Source: Blastomussa wellsi
Taxonomy: Eukaryota; Cnidaria; Anthozoa; Scleractinia; Plerogyridae
NCBI GenBank assembly: GCA_947652115.1
Contig: OX393572.1
Span: 16,711,869 to 16,775,868 of the forward strand
Length of the DNA stretch: 64,000 nt
Direction of reading: 5' to 3'
Below the pieces are notes generated by a model that was given only the letters and a program-made list of their open reading frames with translations, was not told the origin of the DNA and did no database searches. A program made the translations under genes and the position numbers. Shown piece after piece: positions 32,291-42,156 of this stretch (position 1 is the first letter of the stretch; each line of letters begins with the position of its first letter).

Positions 32291-35200
32291 ATGGGAGACC
32301 CAGCACCGAATGAAGGCGAAATTCCCCCGGTTCAAGCAGCTCCAATGCCTGCAGCCGACGAGGAAAATCACGCACCAGCGATCGTTGCTCAACCAGCGAT
32401 CGTCGCTCAACCAGCAGTTCAAGCGGTTTCAGTTGCGAACTACCAAGTTCCTCCGCCTGAAAAATTCAGCTTCAAATCCGAAGAATGGACACGTTGGATT
32501 CGGCGCTTCGAAAGGTTTCGTAAAGCTACTGGCCTCGATCGAAAAAGCGGCGAAAACCAAGTGAACACCTTAGTTTACTCCATGGGCGAAGAAGCAGATG
32601 ACATAATGGTTTCGTTTGGACTTACTGCAGACGATGCGGAGCAGTACGAGCTAGTCAAGAACAGGTTTGAGAGTCATTTTATTGTTAAGAGGAACATCAT
32701 ATTCGAGAGAGCTAAGTTTAACCTCAGATGTCAACAAGAGGGTGAGTCAGTTGAAACTTTCATTACTGATTTACATTGCCTCGCCGAACATTGTGAATTT
32801 GGCGTACTTAAGGACGAACTTATCCGAGATAAGATAGTCGTGGGGTTAAAAGACAAGAAACTGTCTGAAAAACTTCAGCTAGATTCTAAGTTGACCCTTG
32901 AGAAGGCAGTAACCCAAGCCAGGCAATCGGAGGCAGTTAAGAAACAGCAAGACATCCTAAAAGGCACCCAACCAGACCCTCCCCCAGTTAATGTGGATCA
33001 GATTTCCAAAAGAAGGGGCAAAGGAGGAAAAGGGAAGGATCAGAAGGATAAGCCACCCAGAAATCCTAAGTTAGGAGGCAAGACACCTGAAACAAAATGC
33101 ACCAAATGCCTGGGCACACCCCATTCTAAACATGAATGCCCTGCTAAGGACTCAAAGTGTAACAAATGTTTGAAAAAGGGACACTGGGCAAAAGCATGTA
33201 AATCCCAGATTAAAAAGAAAGTTGATGAAGTTAGCTGTTCACAGACCGAGTTCCAAGGAGACTTCTTTCTTGGCCAACTCACTGAAGTAGGCATGGTTGG
33301 AGGAAACTCAAAGGAGTCATGGAAGGCCGAGGTCAAGTTGAATGATCATGCAGTCAAATTTAAAGTGGACACTGGTGCAGATGTCACAGTAATACCACCA
33401 AGTGTGTACCACAGTCTAGTGCCCAAGCCCTCTCTCAGCAAATGTACCAAGACACTCATGGGCCCCTGCAAACATAAGCTGTGTTGTTTGGGAAAATTCA
33501 CAGCCGAACTCTGTGTGCATGAGAAAGCCACTAGAGAGCTCATCTATGTTGTTAAAGATCTCGAGAGACCTCTACTAGGAAGAAATGCAGCAGAAGTATT
33601 AAAGTTGATTAACAGAGTTGACTTTGTCAGCAGTGATGATTACAAGACAAGTATGGAAAGCAAATACCCACAACTATTCACTGGTCTCGGCGAAATGAAA
33701 AATCCGTACACCATCACACTCAAGGAAGATGCCAAGCCATTTGCAATATCTGTTCCAAGAAAGGTACCTCTTCCACTGTACCAGAAAACAAAAGATGAAC
33801 TGGACAGGATGCTAGAGACAGGAGTAATTTCCCCAGTGGACAAACCTACCGACTGGTGTGCTCCTATGGTCGTGACGCCGAAGAGCAATAGCAAAGTGAG
33901 AGTGTGTGTCGATTTAAGTAAGCTGAATGAATTTGTCAAGCGGGAGAATCATCCTCTTCCAGCAGTTGACACCACGTTAGGAAGGTTGGCAGGCTCCACA
34001 GTCTTCACCAAACTTGACGCAAACTCAGGTTTCTGGCAGATCAAATTGGCCTGGGAGTCAAGACCCTTGACAACATTCATCACACCATGGGGACGGTTCT
34101 GTTTCAATGTGTTACCTTTTGGAATCAGCTCCGGTTCAGAGAAGTTCCAGAAGACCATGAACCAAATCCTGTTGGGTTTAGAGGGCGTGGAGTGCAACAT
34201 CGACGACGTGCTAGTCCATGGTAAAGACCAACAGCAGCATGACATGAGGTTAGAAGCAGTTCTAAAGCGTCTGTTGGAAGCTGGCGTAACGCTCAACCTT
34301 GACAAGTGTGTCTTCAGCACCAAACAAGTCAAGTTCCTGGGGCATGTCATTAGCTCGAATGGAATTGAAGTCGACCCGGACAAAGTCAAAGCAATTGCAG
34401 ACCTTCCACCACCCACAAACGTCCAGGAAGTGAGAACCTTCCTAGGCATGGTAAACCAGCTCAGTAAGTTTTCAGATCACCTTGCAGACAAGACAAAGAG
34501 TATCAGAGAACTGATCCAAAAAAGGAACCAGTGGACGTGGGGAAGCGCTCAGCAGCAGGCCTTCGAGCAAATCAAAGCAGATCTCATGAGAGCTCCAGTA
34601 CTAGCACTGTATGATCCCAACAAGGAAACAAAGATAGCTGCGGATGCTTCTTCCTACGGACTAGGAGGAGTAGTACTTCAGCTCCAACCAGACAAGTCGT
34701 GGAGACCAGTCTCGTTTCTGTCAAGAGCAATGACACCCACAGAATCCAGGTACGCGCAAATAGAAAAAGAAGCTCTGGCGCTAACTTGGGCCTGTGAAAG
34801 ATCATGGGAGTACATCATTGGAAAGTCAATCTATGTGGAAACAGACCACAAGCCTTTGGTACCACTGTTGAGCACCCACTCCCTGGACCAACTCCCACCC
34901 AGGATCCAGAGATTTAGAATGAGGCTGATGAGATTCAACTTCAAGCAGATCAGTCACATCCCTGGAAAGAAAATGTACATCGCTGATGCACTGTCAAGGC
35001 TCCAACCTCAGAATGCAGATCCTCAGCCTACCATCGCTGACGATGACATGACAGCACACGTTGCAAGTGTGATCACAGGACTTCCAGCCTCAGATACCCG
35101 ATTGCAGCAAATTATAGAAGCTCAGGAGGAAGATCCAGTGTGCAGACAGATTAAAACCTATTGTTCTGAAGGATGGGCTGACAAGTTCTCAGTAAATGAT

Positions 35201-36373
35201 GCTATGAAACCCTACTGGTCAAGCAGGGGTGAACTTACTGTTGTACAGAACATTCTTATGAAAGCATCTAGAATCGTTGTCCCATCGTCCATGCGATTAG
35301 AGATCCTGGACAAGATACATGAAGGGCATCAAGGGATTGCTAAGTGTCGAGAGCGAGCCAAAAGTTCTGTCTGGTGGCCAGGACTGAGCAGAGAAATCCA
35401 AGATTTAGTGCAGCAGTGCAGAACTTGTGCACTACACAAGGAAAACAAGCCAGAGCCACTCATTGCAACACCCTTGCCTGATCGTCCTTGGCAAGTCGTA
35501 GCCACAGACCTCTTTGAATTGAAGGGGGTGGATTACCTGATTGTCATTGACTACTTCTCTCGATACGTGGAAGTAGCGGCCCTGAGAAAGTCTACAAAGT
35601 CAGGAGAAGTCATCAGAGCCCTGAAGTCAATCTTTGCTCGTCATGGAATACCAGAGCAATTGAGGTCCGACAATGGTCCACAGTTTGACAGCGCAGAGTT
35701 CTCACACTTTACAAAAGATTGGGGATTCAAACATGTAACCAGTAGTCCAAGATTTCCGCAGTCTAATGGGGAAGTCGAGCGCGGAGTTCGAACGGTCAAG
35801 AACCTCCTGCAGAAATCTAAAGACCCTGCCAAAGGTCTGCTTGCCTACCGATCAACACCACTGGCCTGTAAATTCTCTCCAGCCCAGCTGTTGATGGGAC
35901 GAAAGTTAAGGAACAGTGTGCCAATGTTTCACACCGAGCTCAACCCGCACTGGCCAGACCTAGAGAAGCTACATGCACGAGAAAGCGAAAGCAAGTTGAA
36001 GCAACAGTCAAACTTCAACTTAAGGCACAAGGCCACACCTCTGACACCACTGGAACCTGGCACCGAAGTGCACGTCAAAGACCTTGACCGACCGGGAGTA
36101 GTAGTTAAAGCAGCAGAAACACCACGCTCTTATGAGGTTAAGACACCTATTAGCACCGTGAGGAGGAATCGCGTGCACCTCACACCAATGCCAGATCCGA
36201 GAGAAACTCAACCAGTACCAGCTGATGAGAAGATCACAATGCCTGTACAAACTGATCAGCCCAACCACAAAGTGAACTTACCGGCAGCACCAACCACACC
36301 ATTGCTAGCAAATAGGCCTAAGAGACTGTTAAAACCATCTCTTAAAGTTAGAGAAAACCTAGGATTGATTTGA
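32291..36373 (+). CDS. gag-pol: Gag-Pol polyprotein of Ty3/gypsy element 2 (1360 aa)
   Basis: One frame carries all domains in the Ty3/gypsy order. Gag occupies about residues 1-310 with two zinc knuckles (C270-C273-H278-C283 and C290-C293-H298-C303). The retropepsin has Asp360-Thr-Gly. The reverse transcriptase (about 490-690) has Asp576 and an Asn-Ile-Asp-Asp box at 636-639, where an aromatic or Val residue usually stands first. RNase H has Asp785, Glu825, Asp852 and Asp899. The integrase has a zinc region ending C1043-x2-C1046 and the catalytic triad Asp1073, Asp1127, Glu1163 (35 residues between the last two). A basic C-terminal segment follows. There is no Gag-Pol frameshift, so Gag and Pol must be balanced in another way. 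The start is the first ATG after the primer site. Confidence 0.95.
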   Translation: MGDPAPNEGEIPPVQAAPMPAADEENHAPAIVAQPAIVAQPAVQAVSVANYQVPPPEKFSFKSEEWTRWIRRFERFRKATGLDRKSGENQVNTLVYSMGEEADDIMVSFGLTADDAEQYELVKNRFESHFIVKRNIIFERAKFNLRCQQEGESVETFITDLHCLAEHCEFGVLKDELIRDKIVVGLKDKKLSEKLQLDSKLTLEKAVTQARQSEAVKKQQDILKGTQPDPPPVNVDQISKRRGKGGKGKDQKDKPPRNPKLGGKTPETKCTKCLGTPHSKHECPAKDSKCNKCLKKGHWAKACKSQIKKKVDEVSCSQTEFQGDFFLGQLTEVGMVGGNSKESWKAEVKLNDHAVKFKVDTGADVTVIPPSVYHSLVPKPSLSKCTKTLMGPCKHKLCCLGKFTAELCVHEKATRELIYVVKDLERPLLGRNAAEVLKLINRVDFVSSDDYKTSMESKYPQLFTGLGEMKNPYTITLKEDAKPFAISVPRKVPLPLYQKTKDELDRMLETGVISPVDKPTDWCAPMVVTPKSNSKVRVCVDLSKLNEFVKRENHPLPAVDTTLGRLAGSTVFTKLDANSGFWQIKLAWESRPLTTFITPWGRFCFNVLPFGISSGSEKFQKTMNQILLGLEGVECNIDDVLVHGKDQQQHDMRLEAVLKRLLEAGVTLNLDKCVFSTKQVKFLGHVISSNGIEVDPDKVKAIADLPPPTNVQEVRTFLGMVNQLSKFSDHLADKTKSIRELIQKRNQWTWGSAQQQAFEQIKADLMRAPVLALYDPNKETKIAADASSYGLGGVVLQLQPDKSWRPVSFLSRAMTPTESRYAQIEKEALALTWACERSWEYIIGKSIYVETDHKPLVPLLSTHSLDQLPPRIQRFRMRLMRFNFKQISHIPGKKMYIADALSRLQPQNADPQPTIADDDMTAHVASVITGLPASDTRLQQIIEAQEEDPVCRQIKTYCSEGWADKFSVNDAMKPYWSSRGELTVVQNILMKASRIVVPSSMRLEILDKIHEGHQGIAKCRERAKSSVWWPGLSREIQDLVQQCRTCALHKENKPEPLIATPLPDRPWQVVATDLFELKGVDYLIVIDYFSRYVEVAALRKSTKSGEVIRALKSIFARHGIPEQLRSDNGPQFDSAEFSHFTKDWGFKHVTSSPRFPQSNGEVERGVRTVKNLLQKSKDPAKGLLAYRSTPLACKFSPAQLLMGRKLRNSVPMFHTELNPHWPDLEKLHARESESKLKQQSNFNLRHKATPLTPLEPGTEVHVKDLDRPGVVVKAAETPRSYEVKTPISTVRRNRVHLTPMPDPRETQPVPADEKITMPVQTDQPNHKVNLPAAPTTPLLANRPKRLLKPSLKVRENLGLI

Positions 36374-36451
36374 CATTTTTCTGTTAGACTTGACAATTTG
36401 CCTTGTTACCTTGTCAAAGTTGTAACAGTTCGTTTATACGTTTCGTTACTC

Positions 36452-36462
36452 AAAAGGGGAGA
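36452..36462 (+). other. Polypurine tract of element 2
   Basis: AAAAGGGGAGA directly abuts the 3' LTR, where plus-strand DNA synthesis is primed. Confidence 0.85.
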
Positions 36463-36570
36463 TGTTGTGATAGCTTACATAGAGTACTATCTTGTGTATA
36501 TCTTGTGTAGCTTACATGAAGTATAAAATGAGACTAGAGTGAAAACACGTGTTGTCCGAGTAATTCAACA
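36463..36570 (+). repeat. 3' LTR of element 2 (108 bp)
   Basis: It is base-for-base the same as 32109-32216 and is followed by the TTTAA duplication at 36571-36575. Confidence 0.95.
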
Positions 36571-36610
36571 TTTAAAACCACAAATGGTAAGTTCAAGTTT
36601 TCAGTAATTC

Positions 36611-36783
36611 ATAGGCGTACGGGCAATTTTTTGCCAGGGGGGGGGGGGGGGGGTGGTGAACAATTTGGCCAAAAAATTCTCTCAAGTTGCCTTGCCCAAA
36701 TTTTCTCATTCTGCCCAAAAAATCTGGTTTGCCCAAAATTGTATGGTGGGGGTGCAGCACCCCCCCCCCCCCCCCCCCCCCCG
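36611..36783. repeat. GCGTACG-family short repeat, copy 2, with G17 and C23 tracts
   Basis: Starts ATAGGCGTACGGGCAA like the copy at 22568. It holds an uninterrupted run of 17 G (36637-36653) and one of 23 C (36760-36782), separated by about 105 AT-rich bases with repeated TTGCCCAAA words. The two tracts could pair as a hairpin. The C tract sits at the right end, and no clear right terminal repeat is seen. Small open frames reading poly-Gly or poly-Pro here are artefacts of the tracts. Confidence 0.65.
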
Positions 36784-39700
36784 CTTAAAAATCTTCGTTT
36801 ATTTCAAGTTTGTAAGATCAGCGGCAGAAAAGGAGAAACAGGGGTTTTTCGTTCATTTAATTAATTCTTATACCTAAAAAGACTTTGGTAGTATAGCAAA
36901 GTCTAAAAAGAACCTGATGTGCAGAAACTACATGTAAAAATAAAAGAACCTGCATTTCTTAATGCACGTCCCTTGGTACATATGAGCTAATGTGGGACGC
37001 GGCTTGGCTTGCGATCACGCCCTCCCTACTTACTTATTATCCATTCTCTTCAAAAAACAAGAAGACGCCTGGTCGCAGGTTAGACTCAGCAATTGAAAGG
37101 TTAGCTTTTAACTCCAAATTGTCAATAAAATTTCCGGGATTAGAGAAATTTCTTAGTAAAAATATTGAAAGAACTTTTTCAAATGTTAACTTTGGTGTAT
37201 TTTGAATGGAGCGGCTAGATGAATCTATTGATGTGGATTTTTTTATAGTCTGTTTGACAGTATTGTGAACTGTGATGTCACAGAATTCATCTTTGCACCA
37301 TTTTTAATTTTTTTTATTTATATAAAAGCTTTTTTGTCTCATCTTGTCGCCTTTTTTAGTATACGTCTGAAGATATTTTTCCCAAAAGAAATGATATTCG
37401 CTCCCTTCCGCCAAGTTTCCACATTTTGCTTTATTTTTCGCAATAAATGTGCTTTAGCAGCTTCCAAATATTTAGGAAAGCACATTTGGGAATATAGGAA
37501 CGCTCTATCTGTCGAAAAGACCATGAATCTCGTTTACAGACGGCTTCCCACAATTCACTATAGTTCGTTCCCACAAAGCCATGCGAAAATGCATTGTAAA
37601 TATGTCATTCAAAGAGCGGAACAAGTTGTTGTGTCCTTACATATCGTCAGGTGTGTTACCAGGCAGGAACGAATCCAACGAATTTTTTTTGGAGAAACGC
37701 AGTCTAGTTTTCTTCTTCATTTTACAGGCATCGTGGATTCAAGATCTCTCAATTTTCAAGCTGTTCAAATTGTTTGTCAATCTTGATCGTTTAAGAGGTG
37801 AGATGGAATATTCTTGTTTACATTGCTTTGGCAATATAAATTCCATTCGAGTACTTCACGACAAATATTTATCTTTCCCGAACTTTAACTCGTCTTTATA
37901 TTTCTTGTTTGCTTGTCGCAACCGTTTCTTGACATGTTTGTAGTTTCGTTGTTTCAATACAAACGTTTAGCTGAGAAAACAGTTGCTGTTGATAATTCAA
38001 TTGAAGGAAAACGACAAAGTCACGTTGGGGAAAAGTTCGCAACTTCTCATTGTTATTTGATATTCGAGCGAAAGAGATGTGTTTTTTGGATACCACAGGG
38101 AAACATATCGCCAGAAGATAAGTTCGGGCAATTATTGTAAAGTTGTATTTCAATTTAACAGGCCACCTCTTAAAATATCTTGCATTACAAAGCAATTGTT
38201 CTGGATAAAGGTACTGACCTTCGTGTTAAAATCCACAGAAAAAAGTCATGTGGGAGAAAAGCTCGACTGTAAAACCTCGTGACGGAATAAAAATTCCTTT
38301 TTCGAAACATGTTACAGATATCGAAACGCATTTAGCACATGGTGTTGGTGTAATGTGATCGCTCAAAGAGCTATTTATTACACGAAAATTCTGCGTATTT
38401 AAATTTCGCTTTTCAAGGACATATAGTGTCTATAAAATGACAAGCTAAAGGACGAAACTGTCAGCTGGCATAATAGCGCCATGTTTTAATATTGTGTTCA
38501 ACTGAATTTCAAAATCCATCAAACAACCTTCATACAGTACATTCTTAAAGATATTTAGCAACGTTATATTTATTTTAACATAATGAATCGGCTAGCACTC
38601 ACTCCATCGCGCTATGAAAAGCAAATAAAGTCTTCTTTTCCGGTTTCTTTTCGCAAAATTTCCGAGTCTTGGAGTGTCATATACTAACTTTAATTCGGTC
38701 ATCTGTGTGTGGCATCAAGTGTTTTGTGAAATTTAATATCCATCGTTTCAGTACTTCCTTTATTCAATTTGTTCATTTCCCACGGTAGATCATTAAAGGA
38801 GTGAAGGAAGACTTTTAATATTTCGGAAACTGAGTAAAATTTACTTAGGGGCTTCATGATAACAATATCTGGGAAATTAGGATAATTCCCGAATTTCTGG
38901 TGGCTGTTTGAAATTTCCCTTGCGTGACTTTTCACTGGAATAGAGTCGCGTCAATTTCAAGACTTTTAACGAGCCGATGTGAAATTTCATTCGGTAATAC
39001 CTCAGAAAACGCCAGCAAAATATTAAGAATTCTGATCTGTTTGTATAGAAGAATCCTTGAGAATGAGTGAAAAGTGATCAAACATTTCAAAGCTGAAATG
39101 GACATGAAATCCATCTGACATCACTTTCGGAGAAGCACTGATCGCCTGAGTGTACAGTTTGTCGGGCGCCAGAATCATCAGTTTCAACGAAATAAACAAA
39201 GTGCACGGTCAGTTTGTTATTTTATCGCATTGAAAACTAACAAGATGCTAATGCCTCATTTGTTCAAATGTTGAAATTTCATCTTCAATATAATCAATAT
39301 TGGATTAAATGCGGCAACGTCCTTGAAACTACCACAATAGAACGATAAGGAAACTACTGAGTTCAGAGATGGACATAATTATGGCGGGTAATTAGTTAAG
39401 CTTCCCGGCGTTTTACTTGTAATTACAGAAATGCGTCAGAAAAGTTCCTTTTGCCATTATCGTTTAAGAAATTGGATCTATGCAACATCTTGTAAAGCCA
39501 CAGTTTTCTTTTGGACAAGGTGTCGCCTTCAAGCGGCAAAGCAAAGTTTGCTCAAAGAACAACATATTAAACAATACAGCTTTTAAAAAAAGTTTAGGTT
39601 CCAGTATTTATGTTTAGTCTTTAATGCAAAGAGAGTTTAATTTATATTTGAAAAGCATAAATAGATAGGGTTTGTTTTTATGGCCTTTGTACTCACAAAT

Positions 39701-41756
39701 GCAAGAAGCAAATGACTTTCTTTACGGGTGAGGGTGTTCTTTGGCAGATCTCCGCGTGATATTTTGGCGCCAATTGTCACATTACTTGAAACATCTATCG
39801 ACACCGAAAATACACTCGAATTCTTGGGGGTTGATAAATTGACCTTGTAATTAGTTTTGCTCAAGCGGTCGAACCTTAATTCTGGAACTGAATTTTAGTA
39901 GCGAAAGGGGATAAAAGCAAAGATTCCACGGTAAAACGCTTCCACTGTATTTTCTTATTATCACAAAATAACAAAAACGCCGAAATTAAAGGAAGGTTTT
40001 ACTTGTAAATGTACAAGCTAGAATTCAGTTAAGTTCGTGAAAGAAATTAAATCAGAAGTAAACCCATTAAAAAGCCAGCAAAAGGCTGCTGTCTAAGCTG
40101 ATTTTTATTGTCAAAATAAGGTCGAAGAGGAAAATTCTGTGCCTGCGGGCGAGGAAGACGACGAAACCAATAATCAGGATTTTGTTTAAAAGGTAAACAT
40201 ATAAATTTAAATTGCACAAGTGCAGTCCACATACAGGATATTGCTTTAAACTGTTTTCCTGTATAGGCACGAAAACAATGAGTCCGTACTGAGGCAAGCT
40301 ACTGCTGGGACGAAATTCTAGATTGATTACAAAGGAAATAAAAAGAACTTTTCGGTCAGGTGTTCTCATTCTTTGGGATTGTCGTTTTTCAAGGGATTAT
40401 AAAGTTTATTGAAATCAACTCGGTTGTTCTTTATTTTAAATTGAAATGTGTTAGAATCAATCATTACACCAGCTATTTCCTTTCTTTAATAATGAACTAT
40501 AAATTTGGTTTTTCTTTATTCATTTTTTAGTTTCCTGTGGTAAGTCTAACTGAAATTGTGTTCACAAATTGTCCGAAACAACAGTCAGAAATAGTTAATT
40601 GTTACATGTAAGTAACGTGTTTTATGACTTTTCTGTTGAAAAGTTGGCTGTTTCCGATCATTTGTAACTAAGACTACTGGTTTTGATATTCTTTGTTAAT
40701 TATGACCGTAAGCTGCAAAGTAATACGGGTATTTAAGGCCCAAAAAGGGCGAGGTATCATTATTTATTGACCTTATTTACCTTGACTGGAAAACTATCAG
40801 TTCAAATTCACAAAAAAATCAAGCAAGTGACAGAATGAAGGCCGTTTTTCTGTATTTTTAATTTCTTTTTTTAATTTCCTTCAGTGTTGTTATTGTAGTA
40901 TGACGCATTTCAACAAAGAAATACTTTATTGCTTAAAAAGACTAACATTATAAAGTATTTAAAAGTCAATTATGTATGGATTTTGATCTTTTAAGCAGTA
41001 AAAGAAAGATTTGATTAACATGGTTTATATACTGCGCGCTAACTACAGTGACCTACTCAAAGAAAATAGCTTTTTTGGTATTTGGCAAATGGATATAATG
41101 AAAACACAAACTGTTGGCATTTGATTGATATTGCTCAAGGCACATAAGGTATAAATTTTAATACACGGAAAATAAATGGTGTAAACATTTCAAGCGCTCG
41201 ACCGAAAATAAATAAAACATAAGTATGGCCAAATAATGTCATTTTACTTAGCACTGGCTCGCATTCAAAAGGTAATATTCTTAAGTTGTTCTCTATACCA
41301 ATAATTGTCGACTCAAGCTGAATACACATAATTAATGCGACTATTTGGCGCGCGTATACCGACAATACTTAGGGCCGCTGACCATTGATAATCAAAATAA
41401 GATTTCTACCTACAGTTTTAATAAACTGGAACTAAATTCATTCCAAAGCTGGCACTGTAGCAAAAGGGCAAAGTAATGTCTGCTACTCGGCAGTGCATTT
41501 CTTGAATAGAGATCCGACAACAAACGAGTCGTACTTTTTCGAAGGTGACCCTTTGCCTCCAAACTTTTTTTTATTCAATAAACTGTCAAACGGACATGTA
41601 GAGTAAATGAAATCACTCACAAGGGAATATTATTTTGATGTACAACCAAACTAAGAGAACTGATATGCGAAAAATACATGGCAGTATCATGACTCGGACT
41701 GAATATGACAGATATCAATCTTTCAGATTCACCTGTTAGGCCAGTCTCGTTTTTTC
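36784..41756. other. Gene-free stretch
   Basis: No supported gene. The longest open frame is 173 codons (37265-37786, plus), Phe- and Ile-rich as expected from AT-rich DNA, with no domain and an opposing frame on the other strand. No RNA genes or recognisable repeats. Confidence 0.6.
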
Positions 41757-41807
41757 TCATTTTAACGTCGTCCGACCGAACCAAATTTTTTCGTTTTCAA
41801 AGAAGAA

Positions 41808-41960
41808 GTTATGAAAGCGAAGATTATCGTAGTAAATTTCCAATTTAAGCAATTGGAAAAAAGAACCCCGAAAAGATCAGGACTTAAACGGGATTCGAAC
41901 CCGTGACCTCCTCGATACCGGTGCGATGCTCTACCAACTGAGCTATAAAGCCACACATTG
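41808..41960 (-). mobile_element. tRNA-derived SINE copy
   Basis: It has a tRNA-like head (41881-41952, minus strand) followed by a tail in which AGTAAATTTCCAATTTAAGC and AATTGG recur in inverted form at 42085-42125. The tRNA head plus CAATTG tail matches a repeat type common in anthozoan genomes. A foldback relative lies immediately to the right and another in intron 1 of the HLX-class gene. Confidence 0.65.
41881..41952 (-). tRNA. tRNA-like SINE head, probably not a functional tRNA
   Basis: A 72-base minus-strand sequence folds with a near-complete acceptor stem (GGCTTTA with TTAAGTC, 6 of 7), a D arm GCTC-AGTTGGTA-GAGC and a perfect T arm ACGGG-TTCGAAT-CCCGT. Both Pol III promoter boxes are intact. 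The anticodon stem (TCGCA against CGAGG) hardly pairs, and the loop lacks U33, so decoding is unlikely. It probably served as the Pol III promoter of the SINE. Confidence 0.45.
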
Positions 41961-42016
41961 GAAGCGAGGTCAATTTATTCAGTGATTTCATATTTTCCCG
42001 TGGTGTGAAGTGATGT

Positions 42017-42156
42017 GAACTGCGGATGTCGATGAAAGCGAAGAATGATCATCGCAGGGCCGGTTGAGGCCCTGATTTTCCAATCTTCTTTCCAATTGCT
42101 TTAATTGGAAATTTACTGCGATGTTCATTCTTCGCTTTCATCTGCATCCGCAGTTC
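42017..42156. repeat. Foldback repeat beside the SINE
   Basis: The outer arms GAACTGCGGATG...GAAAGCGAAGAATGATCAT and ATGTTCATTCTTCGCTTTC...CATCCGCAGTTC pair, with inner hairpins GGGCCGGTTGAGGCCCT and CCAATTGCTTTAATTGG. It is the same family as 18797-18934. Confidence 0.65.

Larger units (their letters stand above)
32109..36570 (+). mobile_element. Intact Ty3/gypsy LTR retrotransposon 2 (4462 bp)
   Basis: It has identical 108-bp LTRs (32109-32216, 36463-36570), a 5-bp target duplication TTTAA, a primer site at 32217, one uninterrupted Gag-Pol frame (32291-36373), and a polypurine tract AAAAGGGGAGA at 36452-36462. No frameshift or stop was found in the coding part. Identical LTRs mean that insertion was recent, though 108 bases give low resolution. 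It lies in the gene-free stretch between the HLX-class gene and foxA. It belongs to a different family from the element at 4-9 kb: other LTR, other primer site, and a diverged polyprotein. Confidence 0.96.

Noticed and set aside
36631..36877. Gly- and Pro-rich small proteins
   Set aside because: Direct translation of G and C homopolymer tracts in a repeat.
37265..37786. 173-codon plus-strand open frame
   Set aside because: Phe/Ile-rich as expected from AT-rich DNA, overlapped by other frames on both strands, and no recognisable domain.
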